Shown in pieces: positions 9,285 to 19,214 of a stretch of 64,000 bases of DNA. The translations under genes were made by a program, and so were the position numbers. The DNA comes from Sphingobacterium griseoflavum. GTDB lineage: Bacteria; Bacteroidota; Bacteroidia; Sphingobacteriales; Sphingobacteriaceae. Under the pieces are notes generated by a model. The model made no database searches, was not told where the DNA came from, and was given only the letters and a program-made list of their open reading frames with translations. How positions within the stretch are numbered: position 1 is the stretch's first letter; the number at the start of each line of letters is the position of its first letter. The DNA is taken from positions 186,001 through 250,000 of the forward strand of contig NZ_BNAF01000005.1 in the NCBI RefSeq assembly GCF_014653155.1, written 5' to 3'.

Positions 9285-9920
9285 CTATGATATCAGCATC
9301 TTTTTTAAACGCTCGCTAGCTTTCCGAGGCTCTGGCGCTGCGCAAATCGCAGATACAACAGCTATGCTATTGGCTCCCGCAGCGAGGGCTTTGGCGGCCG
9401 TGTCAACGTTCATTTTGCCGATGGCGATTAGCGGCTTATCGGTTTGCATGCGCAGTGTACGGATACCGTCAATACCCCATTCGGTGATCGTGTCCAACTT
9501 GGTTGCCGTTGCAAATACCGGGCTAACGGCCAAATGATGCACGGCCGCCACTTGATTGCTGTTTAGCTGTGCGAGGTTTTCAATCGACCAGCCGATGCGC
9601 AGTTGGTCGCCGTATTGCTCGAGAATGCTTAAGGGAGACCGATCCTGCTGCCCAACGTGTACGCCCCACGCATCGACATCTACGGCAATATCAACGGCAT
9701 CGTTGATGATCAGTGGTATTTCGTATTGCTCGGTCAGTTGTTTCAACGCCCAAGCTTTCCGAAAGAAATCTTTTTTGGATAAATCCTTCTCCCGCAATTG
9801 GATAATATCTATCCCTCCCAGCATAGCTTGCTCGGCCACCCAAAGCCATGGACGTCCAACGCAATCCCGTTCCGAAATCACGAGATATAAAGGATAAGGA
9901 AACGTTGGGTCAATGGACAT
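9285..9920 (-). CDS. thiE: Thiamine-phosphate synthase (salvage-operon copy)
   Basis: 211 residues, normal length. It joins HMP-PP and thiazole phosphate to give thiamine monophosphate. The complete active-site signature is present: IIQLREKDLS, PLIINDAVDIA, WGVHVGQQDRS, a GWS(I) motif, and the C-terminal phosphate loop AAGANSIAVVSAI. The sequence around 'AVSPVFATATKLD' replaces the usual 'G(P)xFxTxTK' closely. Its start overlaps thiM by 11 bases. This is the most canonical of three ThiE/TenI homologues in the locus. Confidence 0.93.
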   Translation of the reverse strand: MSIDPTFPYPLYLVISERDCVGRPWLWVAEQAMLGGIDIIQLREKDLSKKDFFRKAWALKQLTEQYEIPLIINDAVDIAVDVDAWGVHVGQQDRSPLSILEQYGDQLRIGWSIENLAQLNSNQVAAVHHLAVSPVFATATKLDTITEWGIDGIRTLRMQTDKPLIAIGKMNVDTAAKALAAGANSIAVVSAICAAPEPRKASERLKKMLIS

Positions 9921-10713
9921 ACTCTTTGATATTTAAGTGGGTACTGATCTCTACTTCGCTCAAATTGTAGAGCGTATCATAGAGGTTTTTTTGTAAAGAA
10001 CCAGGACCGCTGGACTGCCTTGCAGCAAGTTCGCCCGCCAAGCTGCAGACACTGACGCCTGCTAAGGCCTCCAAAAATGGGTCGTCGCCCTGCGCGATAA
10101 AGGCCGCAATAATCGCCGAGGATGTGCAGCCCAACCCGGTTACTTTTGTCATCATGGGAGAGCCGTTGTGTATGCTTACACTACGTTGTTCGCCAATAAC
10201 GTAATCCACTTCCCCCGAGATGCAGACCTGCGCGCCGGAGGTTTTTTGCAGTTGGTGTCCAGAGGCCGATGCCTGCGCGCTCCCTGCCGTGCTATCGACG
10301 CCCTTGCCTCCCGACAATGCAAAATCAGATAAAGCGATAATTTCTGAAGCATTCCCCCGAATGACGGTAGGGCGGTAGCGCAGCAATTCTTGAAGCACCT
10401 CGTTCCGGAATGCCGAAATGCCTGCACCTACGGGATCCAATATCCAAGGACGCCCAATACGATGTGCATATTCAGCTGCTGCGCACATAGACGAAGCCCA
10501 CTCTTCGCTCAATGTACCAATGTTAATCAGCAGGGCATTGCTCATAGCAACGACCTCCTTAACCTCGCGCGGGCTATGCACCATAACTGGAGATGCCCCC
10601 AATGCCAATAACGCATTTGCAGTATTGTTCATCACCACGAAGTTAGTGATGTTGTGAACCAATGGACGTTGCTCGCGCAGATGTTGTAATCGTTCAGCGA
10701 TTTGTTTTACCAT
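9910..10713 (-). CDS. thiM: Hydroxyethylthiazole kinase
   Basis: 267 residues from ATG 10713. A longer frame from 10785 would begin inside the riboswitch leader. ThiM phosphorylates recovered thiazole alcohol for use by ThiE. Marks: RPLVHNITNFVVMNNTANAL at the N-terminus, 'RPWILDPVGAG', 'VIRGNASEI' and 'KVTGLGCTSSAIIAAF', which holds the conserved GxGC active-site loop. It is the first gene of the operon thiM-thiE-thiD-tenA. A TPP riboswitch ends about 85 bases upstream. Confidence 0.95.
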   Translation of the reverse strand: MVKQIAERLQHLREQRPLVHNITNFVVMNNTANALLALGASPVMVHSPREVKEVVAMSNALLINIGTLSEEWASSMCAAAEYAHRIGRPWILDPVGAGISAFRNEVLQELLRYRPTVIRGNASEIIALSDFALSGGKGVDSTAGSAQASASGHQLQKTSGAQVCISGEVDYVIGEQRSVSIHNGSPMMTKVTGLGCTSSAIIAAFIAQGDDPFLEALAGVSVCSLAGELAARQSSGPGSLQKNLYDTLYNLSEVEISTHLNIKEYVH

Positions 10714-10797
10714 TAACGTAAAGCTTATTTGTGCTACTGCTTTTGGCTTCAGGGGGGAGATGATAGCGCATGGGCGGCATGCCAAGCTTGCGCGATT

Positions 10798-10872
10798 GCT
10801 TTTTCCTACGCCGGTGTTAACCGGATCAGGTTCAAAGGGACTGTCTCAATTCTTTTTAGAATACCCCTAAAG
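10798..10872 (-). promoter_or_regulatory. TPP riboswitch upstream of thiM
   Basis: Read on the minus strand, the THI-box core is complete: TTAGGGGTATTC at the 5' end, the TGAGA bulge, CCCTTTGAACCTGATC, and the closing helix CCGGTTAACACCGGCGTAGG. TPP binding in this class reduces expression of the genes downstream. A near-perfect promoter sits directly before it, so the aptamer lies almost at the RNA 5' end. No obvious intrinsic terminator was seen in the 85-base stretch before the thiM ATG, so control may be at translation (inference). Confidence 0.93.
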
Positions 10873-10877
10873 CCAAT

Positions 10878-10909
10878 CAAACTTAACGATTTTTGATGGT
10901 AAATGCAAA
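10878..10909 (-). promoter_or_regulatory. Bacteroidota promoter of the thiM operon
   Basis: On the minus strand TTTG (10909-10906), a 20-base spacer, then TAAGTTTG (10885-10878). Both elements match the Bacteroidota consensus TTTG-N19/20-TAnnTTTG exactly. The predicted start is only a few bases before the aptamer's first helix. Confidence 0.8.
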
Positions 10910-10956
10910 CGCGCCAACGAGGGATTGGGCAAGCCGTTTTTGCCCTGTTAATTTTC

Positions 10957-11355
10957 TTACACCTGTTGAAAGATATCGGTACTGGCCGTGATGTAGTAGT
11001 TTTTATACCGAATAATATCCCTGGAATTGCTGACGTATTTTACAGTCGAATGCTTGAATATATAAGCGGTAGCACGTTGCTCCATGGCGCGCAGGAAAAA
11101 TTCAAAGTCCGCATAAAGGCGTTTACGTTCTTCAAGCGGAAACTTACTGTTTTTGACAATTTCTAAAAACTGTTCATTGTCGATCTTGAACGTTATGCTA
11201 TCCGCATGCTCCTTGCTGAAATAGAGAAGCGGAGAAGGGCGTTCATCCATAAACAGTGCAAACCCCACTTCATCATGATCCAGTTTAACGACGAAAGCAT
11301 GGAAATGCACCGTTCCAATTTTTTGGCTGTCGATAGCGATTAGTTTCGTAAACAT
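10957..11355 (-). CDS. Uncharacterised 132-residue protein between the two thiamine operons
   Basis: 132 residues, no signal peptide, no membrane helix, no family recognised. The middle is rich in charged and aromatic residues (FPLEERKRLYADFEFFLRAM) and looks like a folded alpha/beta cytoplasmic protein. It begins about 100 bases after the stop of the thiF-like gene and ends about 50 bases before the promoter and riboswitch of thiM. It may be a separate unit or the tail of the upstream operon. Nothing in the sequence ties it to thiamine other than position. Confidence 0.65.
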   Translation of the reverse strand: MFTKLIAIDSQKIGTVHFHAFVVKLDHDEVGFALFMDERPSPLLYFSKEHADSITFKIDNEQFLEIVKNSKFPLEERKRLYADFEFFLRAMEQRATAYIFKHSTVKYVSNSRDIIRYKNYYITASTDIFQQV

Positions 11356-11457
11356 AGCGCAGGTAATATGGTTGTTTAAATATACATAATATTTCCATAA
11401 ATAACTAATTAGGTATATTTCTACTTTTGCAGCAATGACTGGGTTGCCAAGATGCGA

Positions 11458-12180
11458 TTAAAATTGTAGTTTTTTGATTTCCCACGCAATGGTGTCCATC
11501 AACAGCCATTGATTATGAAGGCACGGAAGTCCTGCTATGATTTTGAGGGTTTCTTGGGCCATCATCAAGGCCAATATGCCCGGTGTGCTAGCCAATACAC
11601 CATTCAGGTCGCAGCTGGGCACGTCGTCGGGATTCGGTGGCTCCGGAAATATTGCCCTTAAATCTTTCGATCCACGGTGATGAAACACGGCCATCTGGAG
11701 TTCGAAATTGAGCACGCTACCGTAAACCAAGACTTTCTGTTGTTGAAAACAAGCTTCATTGACAATATAACGTGTGTCGAAATTATCACAGCCGTCGACA
11801 ATGACATCGTATGCTCGCACATAGTCAGCTGCGTTATCCAAATCTATTCGATCTTGTATGGGTATAAACTCGATATCCGAGTTGAGCTGTTGTATTTTTT
11901 GCACCAAACTATATACTTTGGGCATGCCGATCGTTTTCTCCGTATGCGCTATCTGCCGATGAAGGTTGTGGATCTCCACACGATCGAAATCTATACAGGC
12001 CAATTTACCCACTCCTGCGCCCGCTAGATACAGACAGATGGGGCTGCCAAGTCCGCCAGCACCAATCACAAGAACCTTGGCTTGCTTGATGTTTATTTGC
12101 CCTGTTAAACCGATTTCGGGTAGGGAAATTTGCTTTTTATAACGGATGATTTGATCTTTTGTTAGTTGCGTCATATTCAA
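11458..12180 (-). CDS. thiF: ThiF/MoeB/HesA-family adenylyltransferase, probable ThiS-activating enzyme
   Basis: 240 residues. ThiF adenylates the C-terminal glycine of ThiS so that it can carry sulfur. The N-terminal nucleotide-binding loop is GAGGLGSPICLYLAGAGVG. The adenylation residues follow (DFDRVEIHNLHRQ, 'VIVDGCDNFDTRY'), and the family's C-terminal 'GVLASTPGILALMMAQE' is present. The paired zinc cysteines seen in many E1-like enzymes are not obvious; only 'PSCD' remains. The start overlaps the thiH stop (ATGA type), making it the last gene of the thiS-led operon. Context decides ThiF over MoeB. Confidence 0.88.
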   Translation of the reverse strand: MNMTQLTKDQIIRYKKQISLPEIGLTGQINIKQAKVLVIGAGGLGSPICLYLAGAGVGKLACIDFDRVEIHNLHRQIAHTEKTIGMPKVYSLVQKIQQLNSDIEFIPIQDRIDLDNAADYVRAYDVIVDGCDNFDTRYIVNEACFQQQKVLVYGSVLNFELQMAVFHHRGSKDLRAIFPEPPNPDDVPSCDLNGVLASTPGILALMMAQETLKIIAGLPCLHNQWLLMDTIAWEIKKLQF

Positions 12181-13298
12181 TTATCGATAAATTCGGGTTG
12201 CCAGTCTTTCCATACGGGTTGGTAGCCCATTTTTCTAATTTGTTCGACCACCATTTCCACAGGTCGGTCATCGCTTATTTCAAATTGCTCAAGAGAGGCG
12301 GGTTCCACGACATAGCCGCCCGGGTTTGTTTTGGATCCTGCACTCATGGAGGTAATGCCTAGGTGAATGAGGTGGTTGCGGAAGGACTCATGTTCACGTG
12401 TTGATAAGGATATTTCCAGATCTGGATTCCACAGCCGGTAAGCACAGATCAGCTGGACCACATCGGTGTCATCCATCACAAAATGTGGAGTCACCACTCC
12501 TTCTGCAGGACGTAATCGTGGAAATGATACGGCATATTTGCTCTTCCAATAGCGGCGTTGCAAGTAATCGATGTGCAAGGCATTGAAAAAGCTGTCGACA
12601 CGCCAGTCCGCTAAGCCTAACAATACGCCGACTCCAATTTTGTGTATGCCAGCTTGTCCGATGCGGTCTGGCGTGTTTAACCGATAGTAAAAGTTGGACT
12701 TTTTACCTTTCGGATGATGGTCCTTGTAAACCTTTTGATGATAGGTCTCTTGATAAACGAGGACGGCATTTATGTTTGCTTGGTGGAGTGCTTTGTAATC
12801 TTCTTTTTCCAAAGGTTGCACCTCAATGGACAGCTGCGGAAAAATCGTATCCAACTGCTTGATCGCTTCAAGGAAATAAGGGGTGTTTACGGTTTTGTTT
12901 GCCTCACCGGCTACCAATAACACATGTTGAAATCCCATATTTCGAAGTGCCAACGCCTCTAGTTTGATCTCCGCAGCCGAGAGTGTACGCCGCCTGATCG
13001 TATTATCCATGCTGAATCCACAATACGTACATATATTATGGCACTCATTGCTGAGGTAGAGCGGCGCATACAGCTGTATGTTTTTTCCAAACCGCTGCAC
13101 GGTCAATCGTTGGGAAAGCTGTGCCATTTCTTCCAAAAAAGGTTTGGCCGCAGGAGACAGTAGGGCGATAAAGTCGGAAAGATCCCTATGTTTTTTTACT
13201 AAAGCACGTTGCACATCGCCTGCCTCACAATGCGCTATTTGGTCTTTTATACGATCCCAATCATAGCGATCGAACACATCTTTGAATGATTTATCCAT
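12177..13298 (-). CDS. thiH: 2-iminoacetate synthase (radical SAM tyrosine lyase)
   Basis: 373 residues, full length. ThiH cleaves tyrosine to dehydroglycine for the thiazole ring. The radical-SAM cluster motif CxxxCxxC is seen as [11 protein letters not shown]. Also present are '[12 protein letters not shown]', '[13 protein letters not shown]', and a C-terminal '[13 protein letters not shown]' typical of ThiH. It overlaps thiG by 8 bases. Having ThiH instead of the glycine oxidase ThiO means the tyrosine route to the thiazole is used. Confidence 0.95.
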   Translation of the reverse strand: MDKSFKDVFDRYDWDRIKDQIAHCEAGDVQRALVKKHRDLSDFIALLSPAAKPFLEEMAQLSQRLTVQRFGKNIQLYAPLYLSNECHNICTYCGFSMDNTIRRRTLSAAEIKLEALALRNMGFQHVLLVAGEANKTVNTPYFLEAIKQLDTIFPQLSIEVQPLEKEDYKALHQANINAVLVYQETYHQKVYKDHHPKGKKSNFYYRLNTPDRIGQAGIHKIGVGVLLGLADWRVDSFFNALHIDYLQRRYWKSKYAVSFPRLRPAEGVVTPHFVMDDTDVVQLICAYRLWNPDLEISLSTREHESFRNHLIHLGITSMSAGSKTNPGGYVVEPASLEQFEISDDRPVEMVVEQIRKMGYQPVWKDWQPEFIDN

Positions 13299-14079
13299 GG
13301 GGCTGGGGTTTTGTTAAGAAGTTTGTCAAAGGGCTGCTTGATGAGGCTTCTATGCTGCTTTGTTGTAGGCGTGCCTGTTGCGCCATTCGCCCGGCGCGAA
13401 CAGCCAGTGCAAATGCCTCTGCGACTAGCTGTGGATCATCAGCGGTTGCAATGGCCGTATTCACCAGCACAGCGTCTGCTCCCAGTTCCATGGCTTTTGC
13501 GGCATCTGACGGAGCGCCGATCCCTGCATCGACAATGACTGGTACGGTGCTTTGTGCCAAAATGATCTCCAAAAAATCGAGGGTTTTCAAGCCCTGGTTA
13601 CTTCCTATCGGCGAGCCGAGCGGCATGACTGCAGCCGTACCGACATCTTCTAACCGTTTGCAGAGCACCGGGTCGGCATGAATGTAAGGAAGCACGATAA
13701 AGCCCGCTTTAGCTAAGGCCTCGCAGGCATACAGTGTCTCTATAGGATCGGGTAGAAGATATTTCGGATCTGGATGTATTTCTAGCTTTACCCAATTTGT
13801 TTCCATCGCCTCACGTGCGAGTTCTGCAGCGAGAACGGCCTCTTTAGCCGTGCGCGCCCCAGAGGTATTCGGCAGTAATTGGATGCGCTGCCGGGGAATA
13901 TGCGCCAGCAACTCATCGGTGTTGGTTTCCATATCGATACGTTTCAGCGCTACCGTAACCATTTCGGTTTCCGACGCAGAAATAGCTGCTCGCATAAGTG
14001 CAGACGATCCAAATTTCCCAGTTCCTAAGAATAGCCTTGACTCGAATGTTCTATCGGCAATTTTCAATTTCTTGTCCAT
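13291..14079 (-). CDS. thiG: Thiazole synthase
   Basis: 262 residues from ATG 14079 ([19 protein letters not shown]). The frame is open further upstream, but that part lies within thiE. ThiG condenses DXP, dehydroglycine and ThiS-thiocarboxylate into the thiazole phosphate. Its TIM-barrel marks are [10 protein letters not shown], '[15 protein letters not shown]', '[17 protein letters not shown]' (active-site Lys), '[13 protein letters not shown]' and '[22 protein letters not shown]'. It has a Ser-rich C-terminal extension beyond the usual end. It overlaps both neighbours, so translation is probably coupled. Confidence 0.95.
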   Translation of the reverse strand: MDKKLKIADRTFESRLFLGTGKFGSSALMRAAISASETEMVTVALKRIDMETNTDELLAHIPRQRIQLLPNTSGARTAKEAVLAAELAREAMETNWVKLEIHPDPKYLLPDPIETLYACEALAKAGFIVLPYIHADPVLCKRLEDVGTAAVMPLGSPIGSNQGLKTLDFLEIILAQSTVPVIVDAGIGAPSDAAKAMELGADAVLVNTAIATADDPQLVAEAFALAVRAGRMAQQARLQQSSIEASSSSPLTNFLTKPQPHG

Positions 14080-14698
14080 ATAGTAATGTATTGAGATGTT
14101 CAATGTGTTGTTCGTCTGTAAAATTGGCTTGGATGCACTTGGATAACGCAACGCCATACAGCCCTATCTTCCGTAGTCTTGATATATCGGGTTTGGCTAT
14201 GCCCCCAATCGCAAATATAGGTGGGCACGGTACTGACCCTAAGTCCTTTATAACTGATCTATAACCTTCAAAGCCCAATAAAGGACTTAGTTTCTCTTTT
14301 GTTTCGGTATAACGTAACGGTCCTAGACCGATATAGTCGCACCCTTCTTTTATACGTTGTTGAACGTCTGCTGTGCTATTTGCGGTCCCTCCGATAATTT
14401 TTGAGGGAGACAGGATAGCTTTGGCTTCCAAAACAGGCATATCCCCCAGACCTAGATGAACGCCATCAACAGCTGCATCATTCGCAAGAGATACATAGTC
14501 GTTTATAATCAGCGTAAAAGAAAATTGTTCTTTTAACAGGATGACCCGTTTAATGAGCCTATCGATTTCGTGATCTGCTGTATGCTTTATGCGAATTTGA
14601 ATCCAAGATACACCGCGCACAAGGGCGAGCCTAATATTAATATAATGTTCCTCCGGTGTTTTCCCGGAGGAAATGTATTGTAGGCGACTATATTTCAT
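14051..14698 (-). CDS. thiE: Thiamine-phosphate synthase (biosynthetic-operon copy)
   Basis: 215 residues. The ThiE signature is mostly kept: WIQIRIK (for QLR.K), [21 protein letters not shown], and '[14 protein letters not shown]' with the TxTK loop, then 'FAIGGI'. So it probably is a working second ThiE. It sits in the main operon between a degenerate ThiE/TenI homologue and thiG, with a one-base gap upstream and a 29-base overlap downstream. Why two synthases are kept is unclear; separate pairing with de novo and salvage substrates is one possibility. Confidence 0.9.
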   Translation of the reverse strand: MKYSRLQYISSGKTPEEHYINIRLALVRGVSWIQIRIKHTADHEIDRLIKRVILLKEQFSFTLIINDYVSLANDAAVDGVHLGLGDMPVLEAKAILSPSKIIGGTANSTADVQQRIKEGCDYIGLGPLRYTETKEKLSPLLGFEGYRSVIKDLGSVPCPPIFAIGGIAKPDISRLRKIGLYGVALSKCIQANFTDEQHIEHLNTLLYGQEIENCR

Positions 14699-14699
14699 A

Positions 14700-15296
14700 T
14701 CAAAAGGTTACTTTTTTATTTATCCATTCCGTTTGACTTTCGTAACAATCCCTAGCTTCGCGAATAGGATCTGACGCTTCCCACAACCCTCCACATAAGG
14801 CAAAGTCGTTAAACGTATGACTGTCCATGCGTTGCAGCCTATCTGCGTTTATTCCGCCTAGGGCGATGGCTGATGTAAATCTGTTTGTTCTTCCGAGGAG
14901 AGGCAGGCAGTGATCCACGCCGTATCCTTTTTTGGAAATGCTCGGAAATACCGGACTGACAAACGCCATTTTAAAGCCGGGGCCAAGCGCATTGAACTCG
15001 CCCCAGCTGTGTGTGGAGGTGCTGGTGTATAGGCGCTGTTCATTAATAGCCACTTGGTTTCTACCTGCTGTGGAAAGATGCAGATGGGGTACGCCGTTTT
15101 CCCTAGAAAGTGTAGAGAATTGATGTGCGATAAGGCGCAGGCGTTCTTCCAGTGAAAAGACGGAAAGAATGCGCTCGTAATCCTTCTCGGATACAGTCGG
15201 TTTGCGAATATGAACATATACATGGGGCCAAGCAATCAAACTTTTTAGGATATAAATTTCATTGCGAGGGAAGCCGTTTAATGTGATAACATGCAT
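14700..15296 (-). CDS. ThiE/TenI-like protein lacking the ThiE active-site motifs
   Basis: 198 residues. The fold pattern of the thiamine-phosphate synthase/TenI family is visible: VYVHIRKPT in place of IQLREK, 'PHLHLSTAG', 'FNALGPGFKMAFVSPVFPS', then 'AIALGGINADRLQRM' and 'FALCGGLW'. The catalytic 'IND' strand and 'GVHLG' loop are missing or rewritten. That makes a TenI-type role (thiazole tautomerase) more likely than coupling activity, but this is inference. It starts 2 bases after thiC and ends 1 base before the second ThiE, so the three are tightly co-translated. Confidence 0.75.
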   Translation of the reverse strand: MHVITLNGFPRNEIYILKSLIAWPHVYVHIRKPTVSEKDYERILSVFSLEERLRLIAHQFSTLSRENGVPHLHLSTAGRNQVAINEQRLYTSTSTHSWGEFNALGPGFKMAFVSPVFPSISKKGYGVDHCLPLLGRTNRFTSAIALGGINADRLQRMDSHTFNDFALCGGLWEASDPIREARDCYESQTEWINKKVTF

Positions 15297-15298
15297 TG

Positions 15299-17131
<1,833 letters not shown>

Positions 17132-17344
17132 TTATCCGCCTTGAGTAGCGGTGATTATTAACAATTCTGCCTGATCGGGAACCGAAGTTTGTTGCCAAAG
17201 GGAACGTGGGACGACCTGTTGGTTCATGGCTACTGCAATTCCTTTTGGCTTTAAATCCGGAACCAATAAATCCAAGACTTCTTGCAGGGACGCGGGGTAA
17301 GGCTCGCGTAACTGATGATGTTGATTGTTGATTTTTAGTTGCAT
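17132..17344 (-). CDS. thiS: ThiS sulfur-carrier protein
   Basis: 70 residues, ubiquitin-like, ending in the obligatory Gly-Gly (ITATQGG) that ThiF adenylates and that then carries sulfur to ThiG. The middle 'KPKGIAVAMNQQVVPRSLW' matches the family's 'GIAVAVNxxVVPRS'. It is the first gene of the operon, with the TPP riboswitch ending about 72 bases upstream. Confidence 0.95.
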   Translation of the reverse strand: MQLKINNQHHQLREPYPASLQEVLDLLVPDLKPKGIAVAMNQQVVPRSLWQQTSVPDQAELLIITATQGG

Positions 17345-17416
17345 ATCCTAATGTATGGTTTAAAGATACTTTAGGTATGCCTACAAAAGGCCGTTGAATA
17401 GCCCAAAAGAAGTGCA

Positions 17417-17497
17417 CCTACTTTTCCCTCCGCTAGTATGAACTAGATCAGGTTCCAAGGGTAAAATCTCAGCCTGGTTTTACAGACACCCCTAAAG
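17417..17497 (-). promoter_or_regulatory. TPP riboswitch upstream of thiS
   Basis: On the minus strand: TTAGGGGTGTCTG, the CTGAGA bulge, ACCCTTGGAACCTGATC, then the closing helix around CTAGTTCATACTAGCGGAGGG. This is the complete THI-box architecture. A possible -7 box TATACTTG (17514-17507) lies directly before it, with no clear -33 element. It should shut off the seven-gene operon thiS to thiF when TPP is abundant. Confidence 0.93.
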
Positions 17498-17600
17498 TAT
17501 ACGATACAAGTATAAGAATATATATCCGGAATAAGAATTTTTTTAATGTTAGGATGCATGTATGGGGTCGATTGCTGAAAGAATTTTCGTAGTATTGGTT

Positions 17601-18029
17601 ATGCGCAAGGTCATCATGGTTTTTTTTGTCTTTACAATGCTTTATGGATGTGTTTCCCGACGTCCGATACCTCCGTCAGATGCGAAGCGTCAAGATAGTA
17701 CCACATTGGTATTGAAAGAAGGGCAGACCGTATTTCTGGAAAGAGAACAGGTCAATTTGACATTTAACCGGGTGGTAGAAGATAGTCGATGTCCCGAAGG
17801 AGTAAATTGTGTTTGGGCAGGTATTGGAGCCGTAGAATTAACCGCGATGGGAACGTATACACGTCCCCAAACGTTCATCCTAGCAACGGAAAAAAATGCG
17901 AAAAAAAACTACGAACCATCTGCCGTTTTTAATGGCTACACATACCGTTTGAACGCATTGATGCCTTATCCTACTCAAGAAAAGTCCAGCAAACGAGAGA
18001 CTTACAGCGTGGAAATTAGCGTGAACTGA
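17601..18029 (+). CDS. Small lipoprotein with DSRCP...C.WAG motif, function unknown
   Basis: 142 residues from ATG 17601, chosen because it gives a lipoprotein signal (MRKVIMVFFVFTMLYGC, lipid-carrying Cys17). The mature part has an all-beta look with 'VFLEREQVNLTFNRVVED' and the pattern SRCPEGVNCVWAGIGAVEL, in which two cysteines probably form a disulphide. Small lipoproteins with this CP..xxC.WAG pattern are common in Bacteroidota, with no known role. It is divergent from the thiS operon and stands alone. Confidence 0.75.
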   Translation: MRKVIMVFFVFTMLYGCVSRRPIPPSDAKRQDSTTLVLKEGQTVFLEREQVNLTFNRVVEDSRCPEGVNCVWAGIGAVELTAMGTYTRPQTFILATEKNAKKNYEPSAVFNGYTYRLNALMPYPTQEKSSKRETYSVEISVN

Positions 18030-18129
18030 TGAATGATATTTCAGAAAAACAGCTAGCCAACCTGAACGATCGGTACGATGATAAATGCCATGGCCTATCT
18101 GACAGCGCAAATTCTTTTTGTTGATTTAT

Positions 18130-18161
18130 TTTGCTTATTAGTTTATTTTTTCTTACATTTG
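18130..18161 (+). promoter_or_regulatory. Bacteroidota promoter of the gpsA-ggpPS operon
   Basis: TTTG at 18130-18133, a 20-base spacer, and TACATTTG at 18154-18161: exact matches to the -33 and -7 consensus. The leader would be about 57 bases long before the TTG start at 18225. Confidence 0.78.
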
Positions 18162-18224
18162 TGTCGTATTAGATAACGGGTGAGCGAAATTACCTATGAA
18201 GCTCGCAAATAAAAAAGCAATGAT

Positions 18225-19214
18225 TTGACAGAAATAAGTGTGATAGGCGGCGGCAGCTGGGCCACTGCTTTAGTAAAAATTTTGACGGAAAACAAAGTCC
18301 GTGTGCATTGGTACTTGCGTAGACAAGAGCAGGTAGATGCAATTAATGAGCAGGGGGTCAATCCTGACTATTTAAACTTTGTGAAACTAGATACCCATTA
18401 TCTGGTAGCGTCCTCGGATCTGAACCACGTCTTGCAAAAATCCACTATTTTACTTTTTGTCGTTCCCAGCGCACATTTTCCGCAACTTTGTTCAACGATT
18501 GATGCAGAATCGCTGCAGGATAAAAAGGTTATTACCTCCATAAAGGGTACGGTCGGAAAAGAAAATGTTTTGCCATCAGCATTTATTTCTAACTATTTTG
18601 GCATTCCCTCTTCACGACAGGCTGTGCTAGCAGGTCCATGCCATGCCGAGGAAATCGGTATGGGGAAAAAAACGTATATGACGATTTGTTCGCCAAATGA
18701 TGTCTTTCTGCAGCATTTGAAGCCGGGCTTCAGCAGCCGTTACCTATCTATCAATCTACATACAGACATCGCGGGGATTGAATATGCTGCAATTTATAAA
18801 AATGTCGTTGGCTTGGTATGTGGGATGGCCAAAGGGCTTCAATACGGCGATAATTTTATGGCTGTTCTGGTAGCCAATGCGATTTACGAGCTGCAGCTCT
18901 TACTAGAGGGGCTACATGTGGCGGACCATCGCATCGCTTGTTCGAGCTATCTGGGTGATTTATTGGTTACAGCTTATTCGCCCCACAGCCGGAACCGCAG
19001 TTTTGGCGAGCTTATCGGACGGGGATACAGTGTTGAACAGACACAGAATGCCATGTCCATGGTCGCCGAAGGCTATGCTGCTACACAGGGACTTTATGAA
19101 ACAGCAAAAAATTTAGGGTTGAATATGCCCATTATCAACACGGCCTATCGTGTTCTTTATAACCACATGGCCGTTACTTCAGAATTTAAATTATTAGAAA
19201 GGAATATCATATGA
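18225..19214 (+). CDS. gpsA: NAD(P)H-dependent glycerol-3-phosphate dehydrogenase
   Basis: 329 residues. It reduces dihydroxyacetone phosphate to sn-glycerol 3-phosphate. The start is TTG at 18225: an in-frame stop at 18210 and no ATG or GTG in between leave no other choice, and the dinucleotide loop ISVIGGGSWATAL begins four residues in. Further marks are 'LAGPCHAEEIGMG', the catalytic Lys in IYKNVVGLVCGMA, 'SYLGDLLVTAYSPHSRNRSFG' (given here as the family's D-x-x-x-T block) and 'MVAEGYAAT'. The stop overlaps the start of the next gene (ATGA). Its product is the acceptor substrate expected for a glucosylglycerol-phosphate synthase, so the pair makes biochemical sense. Confidence 0.93.
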   Translation: MTEISVIGGGSWATALVKILTENKVRVHWYLRRQEQVDAINEQGVNPDYLNFVKLDTHYLVASSDLNHVLQKSTILLFVVPSAHFPQLCSTIDAESLQDKKVITSIKGTVGKENVLPSAFISNYFGIPSSRQAVLAGPCHAEEIGMGKKTYMTICSPNDVFLQHLKPGFSSRYLSINLHTDIAGIEYAAIYKNVVGLVCGMAKGLQYGDNFMAVLVANAIYELQLLLEGLHVADHRIACSSYLGDLLVTAYSPHSRNRSFGELIGRGYSVEQTQNAMSMVAEGYAATQGLYETAKNLGLNMPIINTAYRVLYNHMAVTSEFKLLERNII

